Positions 9,137-18,259 of a DNA stretch of 64,000 nucleotides are shown here, one piece after another. Below the pieces are notes generated by a model, which was given only the letters and a program-made list of their open reading frames with translations, ran no database searches and was not told the DNA's origin. A program made the translations under genes and the position numbers. The stretch lies in NCBI RefSeq assembly GCF_000372065.1, contig NZ_AQVB01000008.1, positions 27,287-91,286 of the forward strand, given 5' to 3'. Origin of the DNA: Oligella urethralis DSM 7531 (GTDB lineage Bacteria; Pseudomonadota; Gammaproteobacteria; Burkholderiales; Burkholderiaceae_B). Each line of letters starts with the position of its first letter. Position 1 is the stretch's first letter.

Positions 9137-10564
9137 ATGCCTAATCAATTAAAGAATCCCGCACAACAGGGTGGATGGGCCGAGCTCTTGGGTGGTCGCA
9201 ACGGTTTAAGAGCGATTGCACTGTGCGGGGGCGTGGCGGTGCATGCGATTAATGTCTATATCGTCACCACGATTATGCCTTCGGTGGTGCGAGATATTGG
9301 TGGGATTGATTACTACGCATGGAATACCTCCTTATTTGTGGCGGCATCGATTATTGGCTCTACCGTGGCCGTACGCCTGATGGAGCGCTTGGGTTTACGT
9401 TCTGCTTATTTGCTGAGCATTTTTGTGTTTATCTTGGGTTCTATCTTGGCGGCGCTTGCGCCCAGCATGCCTTTTCTGCTGTGTGGCCGCACTATCCAAG
9501 GCTTGGGTGGTGGCGTGATGCTTGGGCTCAGCTATGCTTCGGTGCGCTTGGTCTTTGCAGCACATTTATGGTCCCGTGCTATGGCATTGATCTCAACCAT
9601 GTGGGGTGTGTCGACCCTAACCGGTCCCGCCGTCGGTGGTTTATTTGCCGAGCACGGTGCCTGGCGCCTAGCACTCTGGTCAACCGTGCCAATCGCCTTG
9701 GTTGTAGCTTGCTTGGTGTTAAGCCAAGTGCCCCAGCGAACGGTCGCCATGGATGTGCATACAAAAAGCGAGTTGCCTTTGCTTAAGATTCTGTTGTTGA
9801 GCCTTTCCGTGATTATTCTGTCCTTGGGCAGTTTAGGCGATTCGTGGTTACTTAGAATACCGGTGTTATTGGCGGTGGGCCTGATTTTGTTTTTTATTGC
9901 ACGCAGTGACTTAACAGGGGATAAGCCTTTATTTCCCACTGCACTGTATTCTTGGAAGCATCCCGTAGGGGCGTTGTTTGCAGGCGTGCTGCTACTTAGT
10001 ATGGGGGTGACCACCGAGGTTTTTATCCCGTACTTTTTGGAGAATATTCATGGCCTGCGTCCCTTATTCGCTGGCTATATGGCAGCATCGATGTCTGCGG
10101 CGTGGACAGTAGGTACGCTCAGTACGGCATCTAAGTCGAGCCAGACGGTTAATAAGCTACTGTTTTATAGCCCTTTACTTTCCGCTACCTCTTTATTCAT
10201 TTTAGGCTTGTTGATGCCTTGGCAAGCACTGAGTAGCGAATGGCATTTGGTCGACTTATTAATTATTCCTTTATTTGGTATTGGCTTAGGGGTGGGCATG
10301 TCTTGGTCGCATATCTTGGCGCGTATTTTAATGGCTGCCGATAAAGGGCAGGAGAATCAGACCTCGAGTGCCATTACCACGGTGCAATTGTATGCAGTCT
10401 CTTTGGGTACGGCCTTGGGTGGCATGATTGTAGCAATGGCAGGTTTTAATCGGGGCGACTTAGCCGGCACCCAATCAGCCTCGGCTGCGTTATTGCTGAG
10501 TTTTGCGGTACTGCCTTTGGTGTTTGTGATGCTCTCTAAAGCGGCCCGCACAGGCTTTAAGTAG
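9137..10564 (+). CDS. MFS transporter, drug:H+ antiporter-like
   Basis: 475 aa with about 12-14 hydrophobic segments. After a short cytoplasmic N-terminus, the first helix contains NVYIVTTIMPSVVRDIGG, the motif D1-like pattern of DHA2-type exporters. The loop after helix 2 (RLMERLGLRSAYLLS) fits motif A, and GRTIQGLGGGVMLG fits the helix 4 Arg motif. The likely role is proton-driven export of a small molecule across the inner membrane. The substrate cannot be read from the sequence. The start ATG has a GGA 8 nt upstream. It is divergent from the crotonase-like gene. Confidence 0.85.
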   Translation: MPNQLKNPAQQGGWAELLGGRNGLRAIALCGGVAVHAINVYIVTTIMPSVVRDIGGIDYYAWNTSLFVAASIIGSTVAVRLMERLGLRSAYLLSIFVFILGSILAALAPSMPFLLCGRTIQGLGGGVMLGLSYASVRLVFAAHLWSRAMALISTMWGVSTLTGPAVGGLFAEHGAWRLALWSTVPIALVVACLVLSQVPQRTVAMDVHTKSELPLLKILLLSLSVIILSLGSLGDSWLLRIPVLLAVGLILFFIARSDLTGDKPLFPTALYSWKHPVGALFAGVLLLSMGVTTEVFIPYFLENIHGLRPLFAGYMAASMSAAWTVGTLSTASKSSQTVNKLLFYSPLLSATSLFILGLLMPWQALSSEWHLVDLLIIPLFGIGLGVGMSWSHILARILMAADKGQENQTSSAITTVQLYAVSLGTALGGMIVAMAGFNRGDLAGTQSASAALLLSFAVLPLVFVMLSKAARTGFK

Positions 10565-10716
10565 GCGCTGTGGGAATAGTTACAATTACTTAAGGTTGAA
10601 TGCTTTAAGCTTTGATAATATGAGAGGATTCAATTACCGGAAGGGTAATTTAAAAGTCTGCGTAATGCTATTTTATGGTTACAAGGATTTCACCATATGA
10701 GACTAGGAGAAATAGG

Positions 10717-11355
10717 ATGAAAATCAAATCAATGCGTTTAGGTGGTATGGTTTTAGCAGCGACCTTAGTGGCTGGTTGTGCCACTCAAGGTGGTCAGACA
10801 GCAGCGGGTGCTGGTGTGGGTGCTGCCGTGGGGGCTGGTTTGGGCGCACTGATCGGTGATAGCTCCAAAGCGGCTGGTATTGGTGCCGGTATCGGTGCTG
10901 TAGCAGGTGGTATTGTTGGTTATAACTGGGATCGTCTGCGTGGCAATATCAACAAAGCCGGCGGTCAAGAGTTAGGTATTACAACGACTCAGATGCCTGA
11001 CGGTAGTCTCAAGGTGTATATCCCTGAAAATGCTACTTTTGATATCGGTAAATACGATCTTAAGGCGGATTTATATCCTGTCTTAAACCAAGTTGCTGCT
11101 GAGATGAATACCCATCAGCAATTGCGTGTGAAGTCCGTTGGTCACACCGATAGCACGGGTTCGGTTTCAATTAACCAGCCACTATCTAATAACCGCGCTT
11201 CTGCAGTGACGAATTACTTGACCAGTCAGGGCGTAGATCAAGGGCGTATGATGGTTGAGGGTCGCGCTGCCAACGATCCAATTGCGTCTAATGATACCGC
11301 CGAGGGTCGTCGTATGAACCGTCGTGTTGAATTGTTCTTGTATGCGGTTGAATAA
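10717..11355 (+). CDS. OmpA-family outer membrane lipoprotein with glycine-zipper segment
   Basis: 212 aa. The lipoprotein signal ends in the lipobox LVAGC, predicting acylation at Cys20. The next 60 residues are a glycine/alanine-rich zipper (GAGVGAAVGAGLGALIG, GAGIGAVAGGIVG). Residues about 110-210 form an OmpA-like peptidoglycan-binding domain with GHTDSTGS, LSNNRASAV and GRRMNRRVE. The expected role is to tie the outer membrane to the wall. The frame is open from 10675, but the ATG at 10717 carries AGGAGA upstream and directly starts the signal peptide, so it is chosen. A strong terminator follows. Confidence 0.9.
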   Translation: MKIKSMRLGGMVLAATLVAGCATQGGQTAAGAGVGAAVGAGLGALIGDSSKAAGIGAGIGAVAGGIVGYNWDRLRGNINKAGGQELGITTTQMPDGSLKVYIPENATFDIGKYDLKADLYPVLNQVAAEMNTHQQLRVKSVGHTDSTGSVSINQPLSNNRASAVTNYLTSQGVDQGRMMVEGRAANDPIASNDTAEGRRMNRRVELFLYAVE

Positions 11356-11383
11356 GCGTCGCTGAGTTAATCGCATAATACTA

Positions 11384-11410
11384 AGCAGAGCCTAGGTGCT
11401 CTGCTTTTTT
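11384..11410 (+). terminator. Intrinsic terminator after the OmpA-like lipoprotein gene
   Basis: AGCAGAGC / GCTCTGCT perfect 8-bp stem with a 6-nt loop, followed by six T. It touches the 3' end of the convergent TANGO2-like gene. Confidence 0.9.
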
Positions 11411-12290
11411 AATGACCGCAAACTATTTCTCCCTGTCGCTGAAAAAAATAACGTTGCTGGATAATGTGCGCTTGAGGGTCAAAACTGCGTTCAGCGAGAA
11501 AGCTGCTACCATCCTTGAAGATTAAAACAATGCTTGAGCTACGGGTGCCGTAATCTGGGTTGATAATAAAGGGGCTGCTGAGCAGTTGTTCAAGTTCCTT
11601 AGTAATACCGGTTTGAGGTAGTCGCTCCGGTGCAGCTTGCTGCGTATCTGCCAAGCGCGCAAATACCTCCCCCGTAAAATCACGAACGAAGCTGCTCTGA
11701 GGCTCGTGAAAATCATGAGGGCGAAGTGCTGATACATCCACCTGCGCTAAGCTTTTGCCAAGGGCCTCTGTCTTGGGCCATGGGGTGTATAAATTGGCGT
11801 TGGAGAGGGTGTAACTACCCGCTTTGAGGGGGTGTAAATGCTGCTTGTGGGAGCAGGTATCTGCTGCAATAAGGGCGTAATTGCTTAAGTAATAAAGTGC
11901 TTTAGCATCACCGAAGATCAGATTAAAGCCATTGTAGCTGTCTAAGGGGCCTTGCTTCTGAAGCCACTGCGCTAAGGGATCTGCATCGTGCCAATGCGCT
12001 GGATCTGCCGCATGATGTCGCAGGGCATTAAGTACTAAAGCACCACGACTAGTCGCGGTGCTTTTGAGCGCCATGGGATGGCGAATATTGGTAATTAATG
12101 CGGCACCGCCTTGGCGATTCATACCTAACCACGTACCACCGGCTTCTAAGTCGCGACCGGCAATGATCGTATCGTGATCTGGCCAGATATCGGCATAGGC
12201 CGTGGGACGACGGTGAAATTCATCGCGATTAGCCGCTATAAATAATGCAATCTCTTGCTCTGGTTGAAAGCGTAGATAGGCGATGCACAT
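11409..12290 (-). CDS. NRDE / TANGO2-family protein
   Basis: 293 aa. It begins MCIAYL and carries the family signature NRDE at residues 21-24, then AGRDLEAGGTWLGMNRQG and ALITNIRHP, diagnostic of the NRDE (TANGO2) family. Members adopt an N-terminal-nucleophile-like fold with Cys2 in the catalytic position. The biochemical role in bacteria is not established; haem trafficking has been proposed for the family. It lies 16 nt downstream of the DUF465 gene on the same strand, so the two are probably co-transcribed. No clear Shine-Dalgarno precedes the ATG. Confidence 0.85.
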   Translation of the reverse strand: MCIAYLRFQPEQEIALFIAANRDEFHRRPTAYADIWPDHDTIIAGRDLEAGGTWLGMNRQGGAALITNIRHPMALKSTATSRGALVLNALRHHAADPAHWHDADPLAQWLQKQGPLDSYNGFNLIFGDAKALYYLSNYALIAADTCSHKQHLHPLKAGSYTLSNANLYTPWPKTEALGKSLAQVDVSALRPHDFHEPQSSFVRDFTGEVFARLADTQQAAPERLPQTGITKELEQLLSSPFIINPDYGTRSSSIVLIFKDGSSFLAERSFDPQAHIIQQRYFFQRQGEIVCGH

Positions 12291-12306
12291 TTAATTAATA
12301 CAAGAC

Positions 12307-12534
12307 CTAGTGCTTGCCGTCGGCCTTAAGTAGTAGTTGGTAAATTTGATCCTTAAGTACAAGCTTTTCTTTTTTGAGCTTATCAATTTCTAAGTCTGCA
12401 TGGATGGCCGTAGCCGCATTTTGCTCCATGCGAATGATCTTGTGATCAAGTTCGTTATGCTGATCGAATAGCTTTTCAAAGTGTGCATCTTCTTGGCGAA
12501 GCTTAGCGATTAGATCTCGATATTCAGGGAACAT
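12307..12534 (-). CDS. DUF465 (YdcH/SlyX-like) small coiled-coil protein
   Basis: 75 aa from the ATG at 12534 (MFPEYRDLIAKLRQED). The frame extends further upstream, but this Met has AAGGA about 10 nt before it and matches where family members begin. The sequence is almost entirely helical with heptad-like pattern (HFEKLFDQHNELDHKI, DLEIDKLKKEKLVLKDQI), as in YdcH-like proteins. Function is unknown in the family. It is followed after 16 nt by the TANGO2-like gene. Confidence 0.8.
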   Translation of the reverse strand: MFPEYRDLIAKLRQEDAHFEKLFDQHNELDHKIIRMEQNAATAIHADLEIDKLKKEKLVLKDQIYQLLLKADGKH

Positions 12535-12657
12535 ATGTTTATATCCTTTATGAAGAGTTAAAAGCCTGAATTGCTGTAGCAATTGTTAAAAACTAGGAAA
12601 GCACTGAAATGACTTGCTCAATCACCAGCACCTACCTATATTATCCATGAAAAAGGA

Positions 12658-13041
12658 CTACCTGATGGTCGCTTCTGCCTCATAGTCAAGAATTTCCTGA
12701 ATGGTGTTGTCAGGATTCATAATGGCCACTTTAGGGCGGTGATTTTTTGCTTCTTCGTCAGTCACATAGACGTAAGACATGATAATCACGACATCACCTT
12801 TTTGTACTAAACGAGCGGCGGCGCCATTAAGGCAAATTACACGACTACCGCGCTCGCCCTCAATGACATAGGTTTCTAAACGAGCGCCGTTGTTATTGTT
12901 CACAATGGCGACTTTTTCATTGGCTAATAGACCCACAGCATCCATGATGTCGCGATCGATAGTCACGGAGCCGATATAGTTTAAGTCGGCTTCGGTCACC
13001 ACAGCGCGGTGGATTTTGCTGTTCATCATAATACGCATCAT
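12658..13041 (-). CDS. panD: Aspartate 1-decarboxylase proenzyme
   Basis: 127 aa, the normal length. It makes beta-alanine from aspartate for pantothenate and CoA synthesis. The self-cleavage site Gly24-Ser25 is intact ([11 protein letters not shown]), giving the pyruvoyl cofactor on the alpha chain. Lys9, Tyr22, the NGAAAR stretch and the IIMSYV segment are conserved. The start at 13041 aligns with the E. coli N-terminus, with a weak AGAGAA upstream. Upstream lies a 327-nt gap containing a possible pseudogene. Confidence 0.95.
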   Translation of the reverse strand: MMRIMMNSKIHRAVVTEADLNYIGSVTIDRDIMDAVGLLANEKVAIVNNNNGARLETYVIEGERGSRVICLNGAAARLVQKGDVVIIMSYVYVTDEEAKNHRPKVAIMNPDNTIQEILDYEAEATIR

Positions 13042-13097
13042 AGTTTTCTCTGATTTAAGTTAATTACTTGGAGCTAAGGTGTGCGCTGAGGGGCTGG

Positions 13098-13285
13098 TTA
13101 AAATCCGGCGTCTTTGCCTTGTATCGAAACCTGTCGCCGATACTCGGGCTTAATCAAGCATTGATTTAAAGCGGCGGCTAAACTGTCGCTTGATATTGCT
13201 CGTTAAACCGCTCTGGTACGGCTTCTCGGGCAAGTAAAGCTGCCCCAGCGCTGATGGATAAAGCGTGATATTGTAAGGCATTCAT
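13098..13285 (-). pseudogene. Possible frameshifted gene remnant in the panD-pyrC gap
   Basis: The 327-nt gap between panD and pyrC holds two overlapping minus-strand frames that look protein-like. One runs from ATG 13285 to TAG 13178 (35 aa, with LSISAGAALLAREAVPERF). The other is open from 13202 to TAA 13098 (34 aa, with LNQCLIKPEYRRQVSIQGKD). Joining them near 13180-13200 by one frameshift would give a single peptide of about 65 aa. I do not recognise the family. A TATAAT on the minus strand overlaps the ATG of the first frame. It may instead be panD leader sequence. Confidence 0.3.
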
Positions 13286-13368
13286 TATACAAATGTTTTT
13301 AAAAGCTTGCTTAAAAAGCTAAAATAACCACAGTTCGAGATTTTTACTGTTTTTGATTAGGATGTATT

Positions 13369-14448
13369 ATGCAAATTAGTGAGGATAACATCACCCTTAT
13401 ACGCCCAGACGATTGGCATCTGCACTTAAGAGATGGTGAGGCATTGGCTCATGTGGTGGCAGACACCGCTAAGCAGATTAAACGCGCTGTGATTATGCCG
13501 AATCTGGTACCACCGGTCACCACCACGGCGCAGGCGCAAGCCTATCATCAGCGTATTATGCAGGCCTTAGCAGACTCCCCAGATGCGCAGGCGGATCCCT
13601 CCTTATTAGGCTTTGAGCCCTTGATGACACTGTATTTGACAGATAACACCGCCGCCGAGGAGATTGTTCGGGCTAAGGCTTCTGGCTTAGTTTACGCAGT
13701 CAAGCTGTACCCAGCCGGCGCCACTACCAATTCTGACGCTGGCGTGACCGATCTGTTGGGGAATTGCTCTGCGGTGTTGGAACAGATGCAGCAACTCGGG
13801 ATGCCATTATTAGTGCACGGTGAGGTCACTGATCCGACGATTGATGTATTTGATCGCGAGGCGGTCTTTATTGATCGGGTGATGCTGCCTTTGCGTCAAC
13901 GCTTTCCTGAGTTAAAGGTGGTGTTTGAGCATATTACAACCAAAGAGGGGGCGCACTATGTGCGGGATGCAGAGGGGCCAGTAGCCGCCACGATCACGCC
14001 GCAACACCTACTGTATAACCGCAATGCTATTTTTACTAATGGTTTGCAGCCACATTATTACTGTCTGCCAGTTTTAAAGCGTGAGGTGCATCGACAAGCG
14101 CTGGTAGAAGCGGCGACTAGCGGTTCAGGACGCTTTTTTATGGGCACCGACAGTGCGCCCCATGCGCGCGGTCTGAAGGAGCAGAGTGGTGGTTGTGCGG
14201 GTTGTTATTCGGCACTGCATGCCCTGGAGCTTTATGCGCAGGCATTTGATATGGCTGGCAAACTTGAGCAGTTAGAGGGATTCACCAGTCTGTATGGTGC
14301 GGATTTTTACGGTTTAGCACGTAATACCGAGACCATTAGCTTAAAGCGTCAAGCCTTTGAGGTGCCGACGTATCTACCCTATGTTAATGGTGATACCCTC
14401 GTGCCATTGGCTGCAGGTACCACCTTAAACTGGACCTTTGAAGCTTAA
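13369..14448 (+). CDS. pyrC: Dihydroorotase, type II
   Basis: 359 aa. It cyclises N-carbamoyl-aspartate to dihydroorotate in pyrimidine synthesis. The binuclear zinc site is complete by eye: His17 and His19 (WHLHLRD), carboxylated Lys112 (VKLYPAGATTNSDAG), His150 (LLVHGEV), His188 (VFEHITT) and Asp261 (GTDSAPHARG). Length and motifs match E. coli PyrC-type enzymes. AGGA lies 7-10 nt before the ATG. An O-methyltransferase gene follows 22 nt downstream. Confidence 0.96.
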   Translation: MQISEDNITLIRPDDWHLHLRDGEALAHVVADTAKQIKRAVIMPNLVPPVTTTAQAQAYHQRIMQALADSPDAQADPSLLGFEPLMTLYLTDNTAAEEIVRAKASGLVYAVKLYPAGATTNSDAGVTDLLGNCSAVLEQMQQLGMPLLVHGEVTDPTIDVFDREAVFIDRVMLPLRQRFPELKVVFEHITTKEGAHYVRDAEGPVAATITPQHLLYNRNAIFTNGLQPHYYCLPVLKREVHRQALVEAATSGSGRFFMGTDSAPHARGLKEQSGGCAGCYSALHALELYAQAFDMAGKLEQLEGFTSLYGADFYGLARNTETISLKRQAFEVPTYLPYVNGDTLVPLAAGTTLNWTFEA

Positions 14449-14470
14449 CAACTCGTTCTCGGAGTAGTAA

Positions 14471-15160
14471 ATGACAGCAGATGCGAAGCGCATGGTGGAT
14501 TTGCAGCAGGCAGCGGCGGTGGATGCCTATTTTTATCAGCATTTAATTGCCCAAGATAGTTTATTGGCGGAGGTGTTGGAGCGCTCAAAGCAGCACCCGA
14601 TCCCTTTTGTTCATGTGTCACCTACACAGGGTAAGTTATTAAAGCTCTTAGTGCAGATGATGGCCGCCAAGCGGGTCTTAGAGATTGGTACCTTAGCCGC
14701 TTATAGCACCATTTGGATGGGCTTGGCATTGCCCGAGGACGGTAAAATCATCACCTTAGATTATGATGCAAAGCATGTGGCGATTGCGCGTGACAATATT
14801 GCATTTGCGGGAATGAGCGATAAAATCGAGGTACTTGAGGGGCCCGCAGCCGATACCTTGCAGCGTCTAATCGATGAGGGCTGTGAACCCTTTGATTTTG
14901 TGTTTATTGATGCTGATAAGGGGAATAATCCACGTTATTTGGAGCTGTGTTTACAGCTGTCGCGACCGGGGACGGTGATTATCGGGGATAATGTCGTGCG
15001 TCATGGTAAGGTAATCGATGAAAACGCACGCGGGTCTAATATCAAGGGGCTACGTAGCTTTTTTGAGTTGATGAGTCAGCATCCGCAGCTTGATGCGACC
15101 GCCATACAGACGGTGGGTGCAAAGAGCTGGGATGGCTTTTCAATGGCTATTGTGAAATAA
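14471..15160 (+). CDS. Class I SAM-dependent O-methyltransferase (COMT/CCoAOMT-like)
   Basis: 229 aa. The motif I pattern VLEIGTLAAYSTIWM, acidic KIITLDYD, and FDFVFIDADKGNNPRYLE match the methyltransferase_3 family, which uses a divalent metal bound by the D-A-D-K region. The target hydroxyl compound is unknown. It sits 22 nt after pyrC and is probably in the same transcript, without an obvious functional link. It converges on uup with only 16 nt between stops and no clear terminator. Confidence 0.85.
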   Translation: MTADAKRMVDLQQAAAVDAYFYQHLIAQDSLLAEVLERSKQHPIPFVHVSPTQGKLLKLLVQMMAAKRVLEIGTLAAYSTIWMGLALPEDGKIITLDYDAKHVAIARDNIAFAGMSDKIEVLEGPAADTLQRLIDEGCEPFDFVFIDADKGNNPRYLELCLQLSRPGTVIIGDNVVRHGKVIDENARGSNIKGLRSFFELMSQHPQLDATAIQTVGAKSWDGFSMAIVK

Positions 15161-15176
15161 GCGCATAGGCCATCGC

Positions 15177-17012
15177 TTAGTTGCTTGTTTTGCTCTCAAG
15201 CAATTCCCAACGTTCAAATAGCGTGTCCAGTTCATCGCTTAGTTGTAGCAACTCCTCTTGAATGGCTTGTGCTTTGGCTGAGCCCTCGGCATAGGTATCC
15301 GGGTGGCTCAGTTGCTCTGATAATTGGGCTTGCTTAGCCTCAAGTGCTGCAATTTTTTCGGGTAGTTGGTCTAGCTCTTTTTGTTCCCAAGGGCTGATGC
15401 GATTGCTGCGTGCGCTGCGTGGCTTAGGCGCTTCCTTGGGTTTGTCTTTAGCTAGCTCAGCCTGAATGCTTGGCTGCGTCTTGGCTTTATCTTTGCTCGC
15501 TGCGGTGGCTCTGGCGGCAGCGCTTTGCTCCAACCAGTCCTCATAGCCGCCCACGTAGTCGCGCCAATGACCATCACCCTCATAAGCAATGGTTTGTGTC
15601 ACTACATTATCCAAAAAGCTGCGGTCATGACTAACGAGTAGGACGGTGCCATTAAAGTCCTGAATCAGCTCCTCTAGTAGCTCTAGGGTTTCAATATCTA
15701 AGTCATTGGTGGGTTCATCCATGACTAAGACATTGGCGGGGCGTGCAAAGAGTCGCGCCATCAGGAGACGCGCTCGCTCGCCACCGGAGAGGCTGCTAAC
15801 TGGAGATTGCGCACGTGCCGGTGGGAATAAAAAATCACCTAAGTAGCTCATCACATGCTGGCGCTTATCGCCAATCTCAACCCATTCGCTACCAGGATTG
15901 ATCACTTCGGTGAGCTTGGCATTTTCATCTAATTGCTCACGCATTTGGTCAAAGTAGGCGATATTAAGATTGGTGCCGAGCTTTACCGTGCCTGCGGTGG
16001 GCTCTAAACGGCCCAAGATGATTTTGAGGAGGGTGGTTTTACCGACACCGTTGGGACCGATTAGGCCGATACGGTCACCGCGCAAAATCGTGGTGCTATA
16101 GCCCTTGATCACTTCCTTGTCACCAAAACGATGCGAGATATGCTCTAATTCGGCAACGATTTTGCCGGAGCGATCGCCGGCATCAATGGCAAAGTTCACC
16201 TTGCCTTGTACTTCGCGGCGAGCCTGACGCTCGACTCTAAGTGCCTTAAGGCGACGTACCCGACCCTCGTTACGCGTACGTCTTGCCTCAATGCCTTTGC
16301 GAATCCAGACTTCCTCCTGCGCTAGAAACTTATCAAAACGCTCTTGCGCCTTGGCTTCGGCAGCGAGCCACTCGGCTTTATGTTCCTGCCAGCGACTAAA
16401 GTTACCAGGAAAACTCAATAATTGACCGCGGTCCAACTCAACAATGCGATTAGTGACATTATCCAAAAAGCGACGGTCGTGAGTAATGATCATGCAGCTG
16501 ATGCCGCTACTTTTAAGCTGTTGTTCTAACCAGGCAATGCCTTCAAAGTCTAGATGGTTTGTCGGTTCATCCAGCAGCACTAGGTCCGCTTGTTCAACAA
16601 TGGCGCGCGCTAAGGCAATACGCTTACGGGTGCCGCCCGATAAGCCAGCAATTTTAGCTTCGGGGTTGAGACCTAATTCATCAATAATCGCCTCGGCGCG
16701 GGAGGGCTTGGCCCAATCCTCGGTCGCTAAGTAATCACCAGCAATCGTATCAAGTACGGTTTTATCAGGATCTAAGTCCGGCTCTTGCTCTACCGTGATG
16801 ACCTTAAGACCACCTTGGCGTTGGATCTCGCCATCATCAGCTTCGCTACGACCATCAATTAAACGCAGCAAGGAAGACTTACCGGCGCCATTGCGACCGA
16901 TTAAGCCGATGCGCTCGCCTTCAGCAATGATCAAGTCGACCTGGTCTAGCAGCGCATGATGACCATAGGATAGGCTGACGTTGATAAGGGAAATAAGGGC
17001 TTGTCCTGACAT
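15177..17012 (-). CDS. uup: ABC-F family ATPase, Uup-like
   Basis: 611 aa soluble protein with two ABC cassettes and no membrane segments. The first cassette has Walker A GRNGAGKS, signature LSGGTRKR and Walker B LVLLDEPTNHLD; the second has GPNGVGKT, LSGGERAR and VLVMDEPTNDLD. The C-terminal 80 residues are a charged coiled coil (EKIAALEAKQAQLSEQL) that in Uup binds DNA or ribosomes. ABC-F proteins act on stalled ribosomes. The frame is open from a GTG at 17042, but the only good -10 box lies at 17056-17061, so the ATG at 17012 (MSGQALISLINV, aligning with E. coli Uup) is preferred. Confidence 0.9.
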   Translation of the reverse strand: MSGQALISLINVSLSYGHHALLDQVDLIIAEGERIGLIGRNGAGKSSLLRLIDGRSEADDGEIQRQGGLKVITVEQEPDLDPDKTVLDTIAGDYLATEDWAKPSRAEAIIDELGLNPEAKIAGLSGGTRKRIALARAIVEQADLVLLDEPTNHLDFEGIAWLEQQLKSSGISCMIITHDRRFLDNVTNRIVELDRGQLLSFPGNFSRWQEHKAEWLAAEAKAQERFDKFLAQEEVWIRKGIEARRTRNEGRVRRLKALRVERQARREVQGKVNFAIDAGDRSGKIVAELEHISHRFGDKEVIKGYSTTILRGDRIGLIGPNGVGKTTLLKIILGRLEPTAGTVKLGTNLNIAYFDQMREQLDENAKLTEVINPGSEWVEIGDKRQHVMSYLGDFLFPPARAQSPVSSLSGGERARLLMARLFARPANVLVMDEPTNDLDIETLELLEELIQDFNGTVLLVSHDRSFLDNVVTQTIAYEGDGHWRDYVGGYEDWLEQSAAARATAASKDKAKTQPSIQAELAKDKPKEAPKPRSARSNRISPWEQKELDQLPEKIAALEAKQAQLSEQLSHPDTYAEGSAKAQAIQEELLQLSDELDTLFERWELLESKTSN

Positions 17013-17055
17013 AAAGCGATGTATAAACAGTAAAAATTGCACAAAAGAAGCTAAT

Positions 17056-17061
17056 ATTATA
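17056..17061 (-). promoter_or_regulatory. uup promoter -10 box
   Basis: Perfect TATAAT on the minus strand, about 44 nt before the chosen ATG of uup. The -35 region has no clear hexamer. Confidence 0.45.
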
Positions 17062-17138
17062 GAGGAACTGCCATGTTTGCGTTAAAAACCAGGTCTTGCG
17101 CTGTGTGGCGTTGTTAGCCTGAGTTGTTGGAGCCATAG

Positions 17139-18227
17139 ATGATAAGAGCATTTTTTATAAAGAGTTTAGTCTGCTTTTTAGCATTCCTTAGTGGCACTGT
17201 TTATGCCCAAAGCATCCGCTTTGACTTGTTTGATAATAAGGGTCCCGTGAGTCATGAAAGTTATCCGGGTAAGTACTTGCTTATGGCGATTGGCTACACC
17301 TCCTGCCCTGATATTTGCCCAACCACGCTTTATGAATTCGGTGCCGTCATGCGCGCGATTAAAAATCCGGATGCCATTCAGCCATTATTTGTGACGATTG
17401 ATCCGACGAATGACGAGGTAAATCGTTTAAATGCTTATACTGGCTTTTTTGATAAGCGTATCGTGGGTTTATCAGGGACTAAAGAAAATATCAAGCACTT
17501 TGCCGATCAATTGGGGGCGACCTATGGCTATAGTCTGCATGGTAAACGAATCGAAGACCCAGCGCCTGGCATGTCCTACGCGGTTTATCACAGTGCGTTA
17601 ATCTATTTGATTGGACCCGATCGTGAGCTGCTTGATGTGTATGACTATCAGATCGGGGTAGAGGGGCTGGTAGAGGCGCTCGATGAGGTGCTAGGCAGCC
17701 CTGAGGCTGAGGCTAATCCTAGTAGCGCGATGTTATCTGCCAGACAGACGTCGGAGGCCGCGGTGCGAGCGCCTGCGAAAGTGACGCCGGCACTAAACTG
17801 TGAGCTGCCGGAGGGCTTTGTTGACTCTAAAGAAGCCCATGAGTTATCGACACTACTTGATTCCGCTCCCGCATCAAGGGTGAGCTTATTAAATTTGTGG
17901 GCCACTTGGTGTGCACCATGTCGTGTAGAGTTGCCCATTCTGGATACGTTTGCAGGGTCACAAAATGATATGTCGGTGATTGCTTTAAACTTAAATGAAC
18001 CGACAGAAAGGGTTGCCGAGTTTTTTAAAGCCCAGGCGATAAAAAATTTGCAGCCACAACGGAGCGAGGATAATGCGCTTTTACGTCGTCTGGGTGGTAT
18101 CGGCTTGCCCTTTAATGCACTATTTGTTGATGGTCAGGCGGTGGCCATTAAAAACGGGGTCATTAAAGAAACCGAGGGGCTCAGTCATTACGCCCAGTGT
18201 TTTAAGGCACACGCAGTGAGCCAGTAG
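17139..18227 (+). CDS. SCO1/SenC copper protein fused to a TlpA-like thioredoxin domain
   Basis: 362 aa with a signal peptide (about 1-23, VYA/QS). Residues 25-185 are a SCO domain with Cys56-x3-Cys60 (CPDIC) and the copper ligand His151 (VYHSALIYLIGP). After a linker rich in Ala/Ser (about 188-220), residues 225-355 form a TlpA-type thioredoxin domain with CxxC at 258-261 (WATWCAPCRVELP). SCO proteins help assemble the CuA site of cytochrome oxidase, and TlpA-like proteins reduce SCO and CuA cysteines, so the fusion joins both steps in the periplasm. GGAG lies 7 nt before the ATG. It heads a module with a PCu(A)C chaperone and a Tat-exported propeller. Confidence 0.88.
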   Translation: MIRAFFIKSLVCFLAFLSGTVYAQSIRFDLFDNKGPVSHESYPGKYLLMAIGYTSCPDICPTTLYEFGAVMRAIKNPDAIQPLFVTIDPTNDEVNRLNAYTGFFDKRIVGLSGTKENIKHFADQLGATYGYSLHGKRIEDPAPGMSYAVYHSALIYLIGPDRELLDVYDYQIGVEGLVEALDEVLGSPEAEANPSSAMLSARQTSEAAVRAPAKVTPALNCELPEGFVDSKEAHELSTLLDSAPASRVSLLNLWATWCAPCRVELPILDTFAGSQNDMSVIALNLNEPTERVAEFFKAQAIKNLQPQRSEDNALLRRLGGIGLPFNALFVDGQAVAIKNGVIKETEGLSHYAQCFKAHAVSQ

Positions 18228-18259
18228 CCAGAGTTAAATTAAGCAAATGAGGTGTTAAT

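Noticed and set aside
9319-10014. Overlapping open frames inside the MFS gene on both strands
   Set aside because: The MFS frame has clear helices and motifs; the others lack support.
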